Positions 23,373 through 32,500 of a stretch of DNA of 64,000 nt are shown here, one piece after another; position 1 is the stretch's first letter, and each line of letters opens with the position of its first letter. Made by a program: the position numbers and the translations under genes. Origin of the DNA: Prunella strophiata (lineage: Eukaryota > Chordata > Aves > Passeriformes > Prunellidae); NCBI GenBank assembly GCA_036583965.1, contig JAZBQD010000015.1, positions 20,675,310 to 20,739,309 on the forward strand, read 5' to 3'. Below the pieces are notes generated by a model. It worked only from the letters and a program-made list of their open reading frames with translations. It did no database searches and was not told the DNA's origin.

Positions 23373-26300
23373 GCAAGAATGAGACTTCAGACTTTGAGCT
23401 CTTGTGGTTTTCAGTGTCTTGTGACTGTGATGCTTTTGTGTGTGACAACAGGGGTGGTGGTAACCAGTTGTGGAACAGACTTCATGATCAACTACAAGAT
23501 CAAAATGCTTTCTGTGGTGGTGGCCTTTATCTTCCTTGCACCACACAGTATGAAGAGATGTAAATCTGTCCTAAGTATCACAGAAAATCTTTGTTTCCTG
23601 CTTCTTCATCACCTCTTTTGCCAGAGATGGTTAATTATGGATGGAAAATGCTCTCATCTGCCTGACATTGTCCTAGACACCATCCTGTCAGCCAAGTCTG
23701 AAGAGGTGAATTTAGGGAAAAGCAGGCCCTGATCATTCTCCTTCAGCTGAATCCAGACTGCATTCAGATGAACATTCAGTATTTCATCTTTCCATTTTCA
23801 TCTTCCACTGCAGTCCTGAGTTCTTCCAAGTGGGCATTGCCTCTGCCTGGGTAACCAGTGCCTACCACAGCAAGCTCCTGCCCCTGCTCACTACTGCAAC
23901 AGAGTAATCAACTAATTTAATCCCCAGCCATCCAGATGTGGGCATGCTCATACTGTGATAATGGGGATAGCAAAATGAGAAGCAGGAGGAATTTATTTTT
24001 ATGCTCTTGGGGAGAGCATGTGGAGCAGCAAAAGCCATGCTGCCATCTGTGTGTTAGCTATCAGTGTTAAACTGCATTGTCTTGGATGTTACAAAGACTC
24101 TTTATGCAGTTCCCAAATTGGTTGGTCAATACAGGGAAGATTCTGCTTGATGGATTTGATGGTCAGAAATTGATCTTGTAACTGGCTTGTACTTGGGTGA
24201 GGCCCAAGGATGCTTAAAGTTGCCTTTGGACATCACAGGCATATTTGGGAGTTCCCAAGGAACCTAAGAGATCTTGGCTTCCCACTGACACCCTGGGGAT
24301 CCCAGGGAGCCTTTTGTTACAACATATTTGCTGGCTTGATTCTGGTTCTGCTCAAATATTGATCCTGGGTCCTTGCTTTGATCCCTGTATCCCACTCCCC
24401 TTTCTGGTTCTTAATTTCCTGTCCCAGCCATTTGCACTGGCCCAGTGCCACCCCCACCCCCCTTTTTGGGCTGTGGAAGAGGAGGATGTCCCTGCTAGAC
24501 TGCTAACAAAGTCCTTCTCAAAAAATGCTTTATCACACCCTAGCCAGCATGCATCTCCAGAGAAAAATGTCACTTTCCTCAACAGAGCCACTGTCTTCAA
24601 GTCAGGCAAGAAAAGTTTTTAAATAACTTTAGTAGAGTCTATCTACCAAGCCTGTGAGCTCTCAGGCCATGAGAGCAAGCTTTTAAAATGCTCTTCATGT
24701 AGAGGAAAGCCTTTTGTCTTCAAGAGTTCAACACAGGCCCCTGTCCCAGCCCTGTCCTGCTTCCCAGCGAGCTCCCATCCTTTACCCCTCTGCCCTCCAC
24801 TGCTTGTTGGAAGATGCTGGAGCAGGCAGTGCTGTGGCCCTCCAGGTTTGGAGAGGTTCTTATCTTGTTTATACTCTCAGAGTACAGTTCATGGTCACAA
24901 AAGAAGCCTGCCCAGATCTGCCTGCCACGGCTGGTGACAGAAAATGCGCTGCCTGACGCGTTCAGAGGGGTGACTGAGTCAAAGGTTTTTTCCATCACTC
25001 TGATATTTTCACTTTTTCTGTTAATAAATCTTCAGGTTTAGAAAGACATTGTGCGAGAGGTTATGCACAATTTGGCATGGGGCTGTTGTTAGACTATTAG
25101 CCTTAATAAAGAGTTTTATGTCATGGTAATAAGACTGGTATTTCTGATAGCTTGTGACAACAGACCTAAGAAGTCTGATCCCCAGAATTAAGTAAAGAGA
25201 TTTTTTACAGCTCAGAGACAAGGGAAAGGGTCAGGCTCCCAGCTGCCATGGCACCTTACATTTCCACAGTCAGCTCTGCCACTGTGGCAATTGTCATCAG
25301 GACCTAATGTCCCACACAGTTGTCCCCTGTGGCCTCTTTTCAGATCTCTGTTATCCTGGGGACTTCACAGGAGGAAAAAAAAATCAATGTGATACAGTGA
25401 GGAGTAAGGCACAGCTCAAGATATTTGGGTTTCTTAATTGTACTTTAGATTATTCAGTGTTCAGCATTGGAGAAGATGGTTTATTAAAGGTGTTTAACTT
25501 TGGAAGTTTCAGACTTGCAAAACACCCTATTATATTCTTATAAATTCTGTACCTGTAAGTAGATATACCTATATAACAATTCAAGACCCAGATTGATGGT
25601 TTATTCTTCTTGAGCTTTTGGATGGAAATAATCTTGAGTTTTTAAAAATACTTGCACTTCTAAATATAAAAATGTGTAGCTTATAACATTTTGCTATGTG
25701 GTCTTGTTTTCAGAAGATGAGTTGGAGTGTTTTTAAGTTTGTAATTTTCCTTACTGTGCAAATCTTCCTAGAAGAGATGGTAGATTTAATCTTTTCAAGA
25801 GGAGCTCTCAGCCACAGGCTGTATCCTCTCTTTAACAGTGTGTTTTTATGCACAAAGTCAGCAAAGTTCAGCTATCTGATCAGTTCCAGTACAGACAGCC
25901 TGTGCTCAGGGACTCCAGCATCCATCCAATGCAACTTGCTTCTCCTTCCTCTGGATCAATAACAGCTAATAGAGATGAAAGTAACACATCAAACTCCTTC
26001 AGTGTTACCATTGATGCTTTCTGACAAGCCCTTGATTGAAAGGAGGGACCCCACAGGCCCTTTCTGTTAAGAAGAAAAAGATAACAGTAAACATTTTTTC
26101 AGTGAGATCCCTTTCATTTACAAAGAATGTGCAGAAGTCTGTTTCTTTTAGAGCAGAAGAAATCAAATAGGAGTGACAGCATCTTGGAGCTGGGAACAAA
26201 GCCATTATCTTTCAGCCAAAAGTCTCTACAAGGGTGGGGGATTTTTCCTGCTATGAAGACTTCTATGTCTGCATATAGTTGCTAACTTTTTTTTTCTCTG

Positions 26301-27039
26301 CTGTGTCTGCATGTCTTTAACATTCACAGAAACCATCAGAGATAGCAAAGGAGCCACTCTGCCTTGTTGTGAGACAAAATCTTTGTTGTTTGAGTGATTT
26401 GGTTCCAGAAGGGCCCCTAAGCCTTCTTGTAACAATGGGAAGTGTCTGTGTCCAGCCCCTGACAACACACACCATCATCATCTGAAGGTCCAAGGACACA
26501 AACAAGAACAGAACTGCAGGTGAATTTTACATGAGACCAACCTATCTCTGCACTCAAAAACTATCCATAAATCTTTGGGAATCTGAGCTTGTGTCATAGG
26601 TCTGAGACAAGCTGCAATTTTCATGGTAGTGGTTAGGAACTATTGCTTTGAAATCAGTTTATTTTTCATGCAGTAATTTTAATGGCCCAAGGTAAGACAC
26701 CCATGGACTACAGAGGGTCTGGTAAGGGGAGAGGTGGCACACAGCAAGATAGGAATTACTGAGACTGTAAGGGATTAGCAGGTGAAGGATGTGTGAAACA
26801 TTGCAGGATGACATGAAGTGAACATCTCTGCTGACCTGCTGGTTTCTAGTAGCTAGTAGAGGTGAATACTCTTCCCTAGGCCTATTTTTGGTTGGTCCTT
26901 CTTGAAACCTGCTGAGTGGAGAACTGTCAGAGGTCTCTCAGGAGCTCAAGATGACCCCTGATCAGTGAGAAAGTCTCTGTGTTCTGGCCCGAGAACCAAA
27001 GGAGGAGTCAGGAGTCTTCTTGTGCAGTTTTCAATGTTG

Positions 27040-27045
27040 TTTATT
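27040..27045 (-). terminator. LTR poly(A) signal AATAAA
   Basis: AATAAA on the minus strand, within AAACAATAAACAAC, lies about 60 bp before the 3' end of the LTR, as in retroviral R regions. Confidence 0.65.
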
Positions 27046-27138
27046 GTTTCTTATCTAACAAATTTTCTCCCTGACCAGCCGAGGTCTGTTCAGCAGGTCA
27101 GTCTGAGGCACACTGCCCACCTCTGGGGCGGTGTTGTC

Positions 27139-27146
27139 TTTTTATA
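27139..27146 (-). promoter_or_regulatory. LTR TATA box
   Basis: TATAAAAA on the minus strand sits inside the solo LTR, at the expected distance upstream of the LTR poly(A) signal. It is a candidate core promoter for transcription towards lower coordinates. Confidence 0.6.
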
Positions 27147-27966
27147 CTAAAAACTACCTGTACATTATTTACAGTTATTTTCCAATACCTATCACCCATG
27201 TTACAGAGTCTAACTCTACTCTAAGCCAATCCAGAAGTGCCACCATCACCCAGAAGATGGAGGCTGTGAAGAAGGAGAAAGAAGGACAGAACACGCCCAA
27301 ATTCCTCCATCTTGACCCCCAAACCCTCATTCTAAAAAAACCCCAAAATTCTACATTTTCACCCTGTGATAAACTTATTATTACTCTACTTAATTTGTGT
27401 GGCTTGTAACTCTTCATAGAAGGTTGGTAATTTTTTCCATGGCTCAAAATCAAAGGCACAGGCGTCTTGGGCTCTGTGCCAAGGTCTCTGAGCCCCCTGC
27501 CAGGGGCTCAAGCCATCCAGGGCAGCCAGAGGGATGTCCTGGGTTCTGACAGAGAACAGGTTAGTTGTTTGATGAAAAATGCTGTCTCATGGATAGCTGT
27601 TTTAAAGCTTGTCTGGGAATGCCCAGATGATGGGCTTGCTTGCTTAGAGACCACTGCACATCCTAGCTAGAGTCTTCCTCCCTCAGGTTCTGCACTGGGC
27701 AAAGTAGTAATAGGAAATCCAGAATCGAATCGTGAATTTTCTTATGATTTAATACTTTTTTTCTTGTTGTCTTGTCTGATAAACTTGCCCAGCCATCCCC
27801 CAGTAATTTTAGTGTCTCTTTGGACGAGGAAAACCAGCCAGCCAATTCCCTTCAGATTAGTTTGGCTGGGGGAGGGTGTGAGTGTGGCTGTGGAGGGTGT
27901 GGTGCTCGCTCATCGAAATCAGATAACTCAGGGAAACTAATTACAACTTTTAACTGTTGTTGCAAT

Positions 27967-27982
27967 CTCTTCCGCGGAAGAG
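27967..27982. promoter_or_regulatory. 16-bp perfect palindrome with head-to-head ETS-like cores
   Basis: CTCTTCCGCGGAAGAG is its own reverse complement. Each half carries GGAAG, the ETS-type core, facing outward around CCGCGG. The palindrome is certain. Factor binding is inference. Confidence 0.55.
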
Positions 27983-28670
27983 CAGTTTTCACATGAATAT
28001 TCCTTGCATTAGCGGTGAAATCAGATCCTCATCCCGCACTTGCTGTGTTTGGAGTGCTGCCAGAAAGCTCTTTTAAAAGAGGCATTCCTGCGGCAGTATG
28101 TCATGGGCTATTCTCTGCTCCCGGCTGGGATGGAGCTGGAACGCAGACCTCCCAGTCACACACCAGTGCTGGCATTCGGGAGGCTCACGTTGCAATCCAG
28201 AGAAAATAAGCATCAAGGCAGAGGCAATACCACATGGAAATGACAGGGAGGAACAAGCAAAAGATGTGTGCTGACTGTAGGGAGCACAGCAAACCCACAG
28301 CCTCCAAACCTGGCCAGGGTTTAAGTCAGCGTAACAATTAACTGGGATTTACACACAGGTACTCCTGCTAAAAAGTTAGTTTGTTGCTTTTAAAAGCAGT
28401 ATCTCCACAGGAGAATAAAGAGTAGAGTGAAAAGCAAGAGGGAAAGGAAGCATCTGAGCTGAAAAAGGTGAGAGTCAGATCATGGAAAACTCTAAATTTA
28501 AAGACAAGCACTAAATGCAGAGTTCTCAGTAATCTTGTGGTTAGCCCATCTCCCCTAGAAGGGACTACCCTTCTGTAAAGAGAAAGAAGTGTAAATATAT
28601 TTAGTCTGAGCTAGAGATAATTTCATTTTCGATTCTCTGTTTCCCAGATTCATTTTAAACAAGCAGACAG

Positions 28671-28699
28671 CCCCTGCCCCCTCCTCCCCCTTTCCCCCC
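28671..28699 (-). other. G-quadruplex motif (minus strand)
   Basis: The minus strand reads G6, AAA, G5, AGGA, G5, CA, G4, so four runs of at least four G are separated by loops of 2-4 nt. This meets the standard G3+N1-7 definition. The plus strand is the C-rich complement. Confidence 0.85.
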
Positions 28700-29000
28700 T
28701 AGTAAATATTTCCTACTTCCTTAGGTGTCCTGACAGATTAAAACTGGAATATCTTTCAGAGATCATGTGAAAATTGTTCTATTTTTGCTGGATGAGTGTC
28801 ATGAATATCAGTATACTAAATAGAACAGACAGTGACAATAAAAATGTTGATCTCTGTGGCTGCTGAAAGAGTGACATTAAGTGACTCTCACTGATATTTA
28901 ATTTGCAAATTGAATTGCACTTATTGAGGGAGGGGAGAAGCAGCAATGCTTGGGTTGATGAGAAATTCTGCATTTGAAAATGCTCCTTATTAATTATTCA

Positions 29001-29579
29001 AAATATACTGTTCCTAGGAGCTGTAAACAAGTTCAGGATTCTGCACACTAATCCATAACCATTATCACATGCAGAGAACAAGAAGTTACTCATAAACAGA
29101 TGTTCTCTTTGCCAAACCCATTCATTTAATGCACATTTTACTTTCCAAGGCCTAGTTAGCAACTTTCTGTGGTGGGTACATGAAAGGATGGAAAAGCAGG
29201 GATAAGTTTGCCTGCAAAGGAGCAATGTTTTCATGACTGTTCTGAGTCTTTTCCATCTTGCCTTGGAGTGGAAGAGTTATTCATCTTGGACTTGCTCTCA
29301 GTGCCCCGGAGGGCACTCAGCTCTCTGCTTGCAGGCACTGTGAGGCAGTGGGAGATGCCAAACGTGTTCTGTTAGCAGAGAGCTGTGCCATTAAGTCTGC
29401 TCTGACTGGGAATGGAGCCTGGTATTCTCAAATGCTTGTGCCCAGAGAAGGCAATTATCTTGCCATAAGTTATAGGTGAGCTTCAAGGAAAAGGTATGCC
29501 AAAAGCAAGGGTGGAGGAAGAATTACTGCTCAAAGCATAACTAATTTCTAAGTTACTTCATGTTTCTCAGGGCCTAGCT
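29001..29579. other. Intergenic, no gene recognised
   Basis: No repeat or gene is recognised. Short open frames at 28998-29234 (minus) and 29258-29479 (plus) lack domains. Confidence 0.55.
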
Positions 29580-29975
29580 CAGCCCAGGTGTTGAGAGTCT
29601 CTAAACATGGAGCTCCCACCACCTGAGCAACCTGTTTCCCTGGCTAAGTACTCCCATGAAATTCTTTTCCATGTGTCCAGCTGGAATTTCTCTCCTTTTG
29701 CTATGCACATCCAATAAACACATAACTCAGTCTTTCCTGTAACTCCCCAAAAGGAAGATGTGTGCACCATAAAAACCTTCCCACAACCTTCTCTTCTCCA
29801 GGTTAAACAAACCCAGTTTTCTCAGTCCCTGCTCCCACAGTGAGTGCTGCATCTCCACAACCATCTTGGTGAGCCTCTGCTGGACTCTCTCCAGTTTGCC
29901 AGTGTTCTCTTAGGAGCCCCAAACTGGACACAGTCATCCAAATGCAGTCTCATGAGTACTAAACTGCAGGGATCT
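29580..29975 (-). mobile_element. CR1 LINE 3' fragment
   Basis: On the minus strand this follows the CR1 3' region in order. Plus-strand landmarks are CAACCTGTTTCCCTGGC, GTGTCCAGCTGGAATTTCTC, AACCTTCTCTTCTCCAGGTT, CTCTGCTGGACTCTCTCCAG and CCCAAACTGGACACAGTCAT, each a diverged form of a known CR1 segment. The terminal octamer repeats are missing, so the 3' tip is lost. It is the first half of an inverted CR1 pair with 30085-30345. Confidence 0.85.
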
Positions 29976-30084
29976 TTACATGGATCCTAACAAAGAAAAA
30001 TCCTCTCATGAGCTAAAAACCTAGCCAGGCTGTGCTGAGATCTCTCAGAACTCTCTCACTGCAATTACTTGAAAGGAGTTTCTC

Positions 30085-30345
30085 AAAGATATTTAAAGAA
30101 AGAACAAGAGACAATGGGCAGAAACTGAAATACAGGAAATTCCATTTAAATGTAAGAAAAAATTCTCTCACTGTGAATGTGGTCTAGCACTGGAACAGTT
30201 TGCTAGAGAGGCTGTTAAGCTTCCATCCTTGGAGATACCCAAAACACAACTGAACACAGCCCTGAGCAACCTGCTGTGCCTGATTTTCCTCTGAGCAGGG
30301 GTGGGTTGATGAGGTATCTTCCATCCTCAACTATTCTCTGATTCT
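30085..30345 (+). mobile_element. CR1 LINE 3' end
   Basis: The order ACAAGAGACAATGGGCAGAAA, GAAATTCCATTTAAATGTAAG, CTCACTGTGAATGTGG, GGAACAGTTTGCTAGAGAGGC, CATCCTTGGAGATACCC and the tail TATTCTCTGATTCTGTGAA is a full CR1 3' end on the plus strand. It is a short 5'-truncated copy, as CR1 copies usually are. Confidence 0.87.
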
Positions 30346-30650
30346 GTGAACTGTTAAGTGAGATTAAAGCTACATGTTTAAGGCAGGTTCTAGGATGATC
30401 CACATCTGAATCTTTATCAACATGAGATGCAGAGACACAAACAGAAGATTGTTTAAAAAAGAAAACAAACCAAACCCAGCCACAGAACCCACAAAAAGAT
30501 GTTGTTCTGGAGTTGGTGTTGGGTGGCACACAGAACCTGCTTCAGATGTTACTGGGAGAGCAATTCTGTGTCAGTAATCACAGCACAGTTAGGGCAGTGT
30601 TCCAGGAGAGAGCAGCCCAAGCAGATTCAGCATATGGATGTTCCTTTTCA

Positions 30651-30855
30651 AGAGAGGAAAAGAAAAGGAAAAGAAAAGGAAAGGAAAAAAAGAAAAGAAA
30701 AGAAAAGAAAAGAAAAGAAAAGAAAAGAAAAGAAAAGAAAAGAAAAGAAAAGAAAAGAAAAGAAAAGAAAAGAAAAGAAAAGAAAAGAAAAGAAAAGAAA
30801 AGAAAAGAAAAGAAAAGAAAAGAAAAGAAAAGAAAAGAAGAAAAGAGAAAAGGAA
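30651..30855. repeat. AAAAG pentanucleotide microsatellite (about 30 pure units)
   Basis: Purine-only sequence runs from about 30651 to 30855. The central part, 30691-30839, is uninterrupted AAAAG, about 30 units. Open frames of 105-133 codons in all three plus-strand frames read as Lys/Arg/Glu repeats and are artefacts of the microsatellite. Such a homopurine mirror repeat can form triplex (H-DNA) and is likely to be length-polymorphic. Confidence 0.98.
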
Positions 30856-31279
30856 ACGTATTAAACAGAGCAGTCCAAAAACCAGAAGGGAACAGGCAGC
30901 CTGGGTGCTTTTAAATAATACTGTATTAAAATATCAAGTAAAAATTTTTACATAATTTGAAAAGAAAACAATGTGATCCAAAAAGGCCATTTCACAGCTC
31001 AACAGATACATTAAGGATGCTATCACAAGCAATAAGTTAATGTTTAAAAAATGGGAAGCTTACCCAAATTAAGAGAACAGGAAAGCCCATAAAATAAGGC
31101 AAGTCATCCATATACCAGAAATTTAAAGGGCTAAAAAATAATGTGAGTTGAGCCTTGCAGAGACTGATAGTAAATAGTTCTTTATATAGCAAAGGCAGGA
31201 AGCCAACTAGTTTGAGAACAAATATGTAAAAGGGCACTTGGGGAAGACAAGAAAACAGCAGAAATGCTCACTGGGTTTA

Positions 31280-32500
31280 ATGTTCCAGTCTTTCCTGCTG
31301 AAGACATGAGAGAGAGCCCCAAACCCAGCATATTCTTGATAGCAGTTCTTCAGAGGAGTTAGTGCAACCTGAATTGAATTCACAGGAAATAACAGACCAA
31401 GCAGATAAGCTGGAGGTCAGTAAACCAGTAGGACCAGGCACCATTTACAGAATATTTCACATATGAAGCTGCAGAACTGGTGGCCCAAGGTGTGCACACT
31501 GCCATTACAAGTGGCCTCTGTGCTGGAGAAGGAGGAGGGCAGAGTTGCCACTGCAGCCCCTCAGCTAGAGGGGTCTTGGGAAACAACAGGCCAGAGAGAT
31601 TGACTTCCATCCCTCCTACAACAGCAGGGCCAAAACTCCACATACACACAGGGAAGCGTGATGTCAAGGGAAGCAATCCATATGATTTCTGTAAGGGACA
31701 ACCTCCCAGCCAGTCTGGAAGTCCATAGGGGTGGTAACAAGAATGCAGAGATACTGTACATGTTGTATTTAGATTTTCAGGTAGCTCTTGACAATTTCTC
31801 AGCAAAGGCTATGAAGATACTAAGTCATCATGGACTGAATGAAAAGTCTTTTTGTGATTTGAAAGTGGAAAGTTGAGGGCTCAACTGTGACTTTTTTTTA
31901 GGATGAAAAAGCAGCAGCAACAGAACCCCTAGAAGTCACTCTGGTACTACTTAACATCCTCACCAGCAGCCTGGAGTAAGAGTGTGTGTCTGGCATGCCC
32001 AGGTTTGCAGTCAGTGGCAAGCTCATTTGTCTGGTGAGGTGCTGAGCTGTAGGTGAAGAACTCCAGAAGTACTTAACAAAGCCAAGGGAGGGGACACAAG
32101 GGTGACACATGAGCTTCAGTGTTCACCAAGGTGATGTCTTGGGTAGAATAATCTGCAGAATAATCTGAATCACGTTTGCATGGTTCTGAACTCACAACTA
32201 GCAGCCACCACTCAAGGAAATGCTGTTGGAGTCACCATGGACTTTCCTCTTAAAACCTCAGCTCAGTGTGCCATGGCAGCCAGAAAGCCAGGAAAGTGGT
32301 GAGCATCCTCAGGGAGGTTCTTCCAGCTTAGTGCACCCACATGTGGGGCAGTGTGTGTGGTTCTGGTCTCTGCAGCACCAGAGCAGAGCAGGTGAGAGAA
32401 AGGCAACCAAAAAGGACAAAGGCATCAGCTTCCTCAAGAGGAAAGCCTGCAGAGCCAGGATTGCTCCCATTAGAGAGGAGATGGGTGTGGTGTGATCACG
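31280..32500 (+). mobile_element. Old degenerate CR1-like LINE, ORF2 remnant
   Basis: Broken frames retain CR1 reverse-transcriptase landmarks in order on the plus strand. At about 31757-31842 the frame reads LYLDFQVALDNFSAK, then ILSHHGLNE, like the RT motif YLDFxxAFDTVSH followed by HGL. At about 32250-32400 come KTSAQCAMAA-like and VHPHVGQCVWFWSLQHQ, matching the C-terminal ORF2 segment (VRPHLEYCVQFW in CR1). Several stops and frameshifts separate these. It is more diverged than the other CR1 copies here, so it probably belongs to an older subfamily. The boundaries are approximate. Confidence 0.7.

Larger units (their letters stand above)
22636..26979. other. Intergenic, no gene recognised
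   Basis: Contents are a poly-T plus GTTT tract at 22823-22865, a 16-nt A run at 23357-23372, and GC-richer patches at 24240-24620 and 24710-24990, the latter with a small CpG group near 24945-24962 around GACGCGTT. Overlapping open frames up to 125 codons (24245-24622 and 23379-23732) show no domain or plausible splice structure. Nothing here is a supported gene. Confidence 0.6.
26980..27551 (-). mobile_element. Solo LTR of an endogenous retrovirus-like element
   Basis: Read on the minus strand, this segment of about 570 bp starts TGTCAGAACCC and ends GGGCCAGAACA, the TG...CA form of an LTR. It carries a TATA box (TATAAAAA at 27139-27146) about 95 bp upstream of a poly(A) signal (AATAAA at 27040-27045), which lies about 60 bp before the LTR end, the usual U3-R-U5 order. 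The 3' part (AAACTGCACAAGAAGACTCC-like followed by CTGACTCCTCC) resembles abundant songbird LTR families. No gag, pol or env sequence adjoins it, so it is probably a solo LTR left by recombination. I could not find a matching target-site duplication, so the ends could be off by several bases (the alternative right end is 27558). The ERV class is not assigned. Confidence 0.8.
27660..29000. promoter_or_regulatory. Candidate conserved non-coding / enhancer-like block
   Basis: No ORF or repeat is recognised here, yet the sequence is dense in motif-like structure. It has TAATTA-type homeodomain cores (ACTAATTACAAC near 27940), the 16-bp palindrome CTCTTCCGCGGAAGAG at 27967-27982, retained CpGs in CTCGCTCATCGAAATC and TTAGCGGTG, a G-quadruplex motif at 28671-28699, and the 12-bp palindrome AATTTGCAAATT at 28900-28911. 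A regulatory role is inference. Conservation across birds would decide it. Confidence 0.4.

Noticed and set aside
30499..30955. Three overlapping Lys/Arg/Glu-rich ORFs
   Set aside because: They are direct translations of the AAAAG microsatellite.
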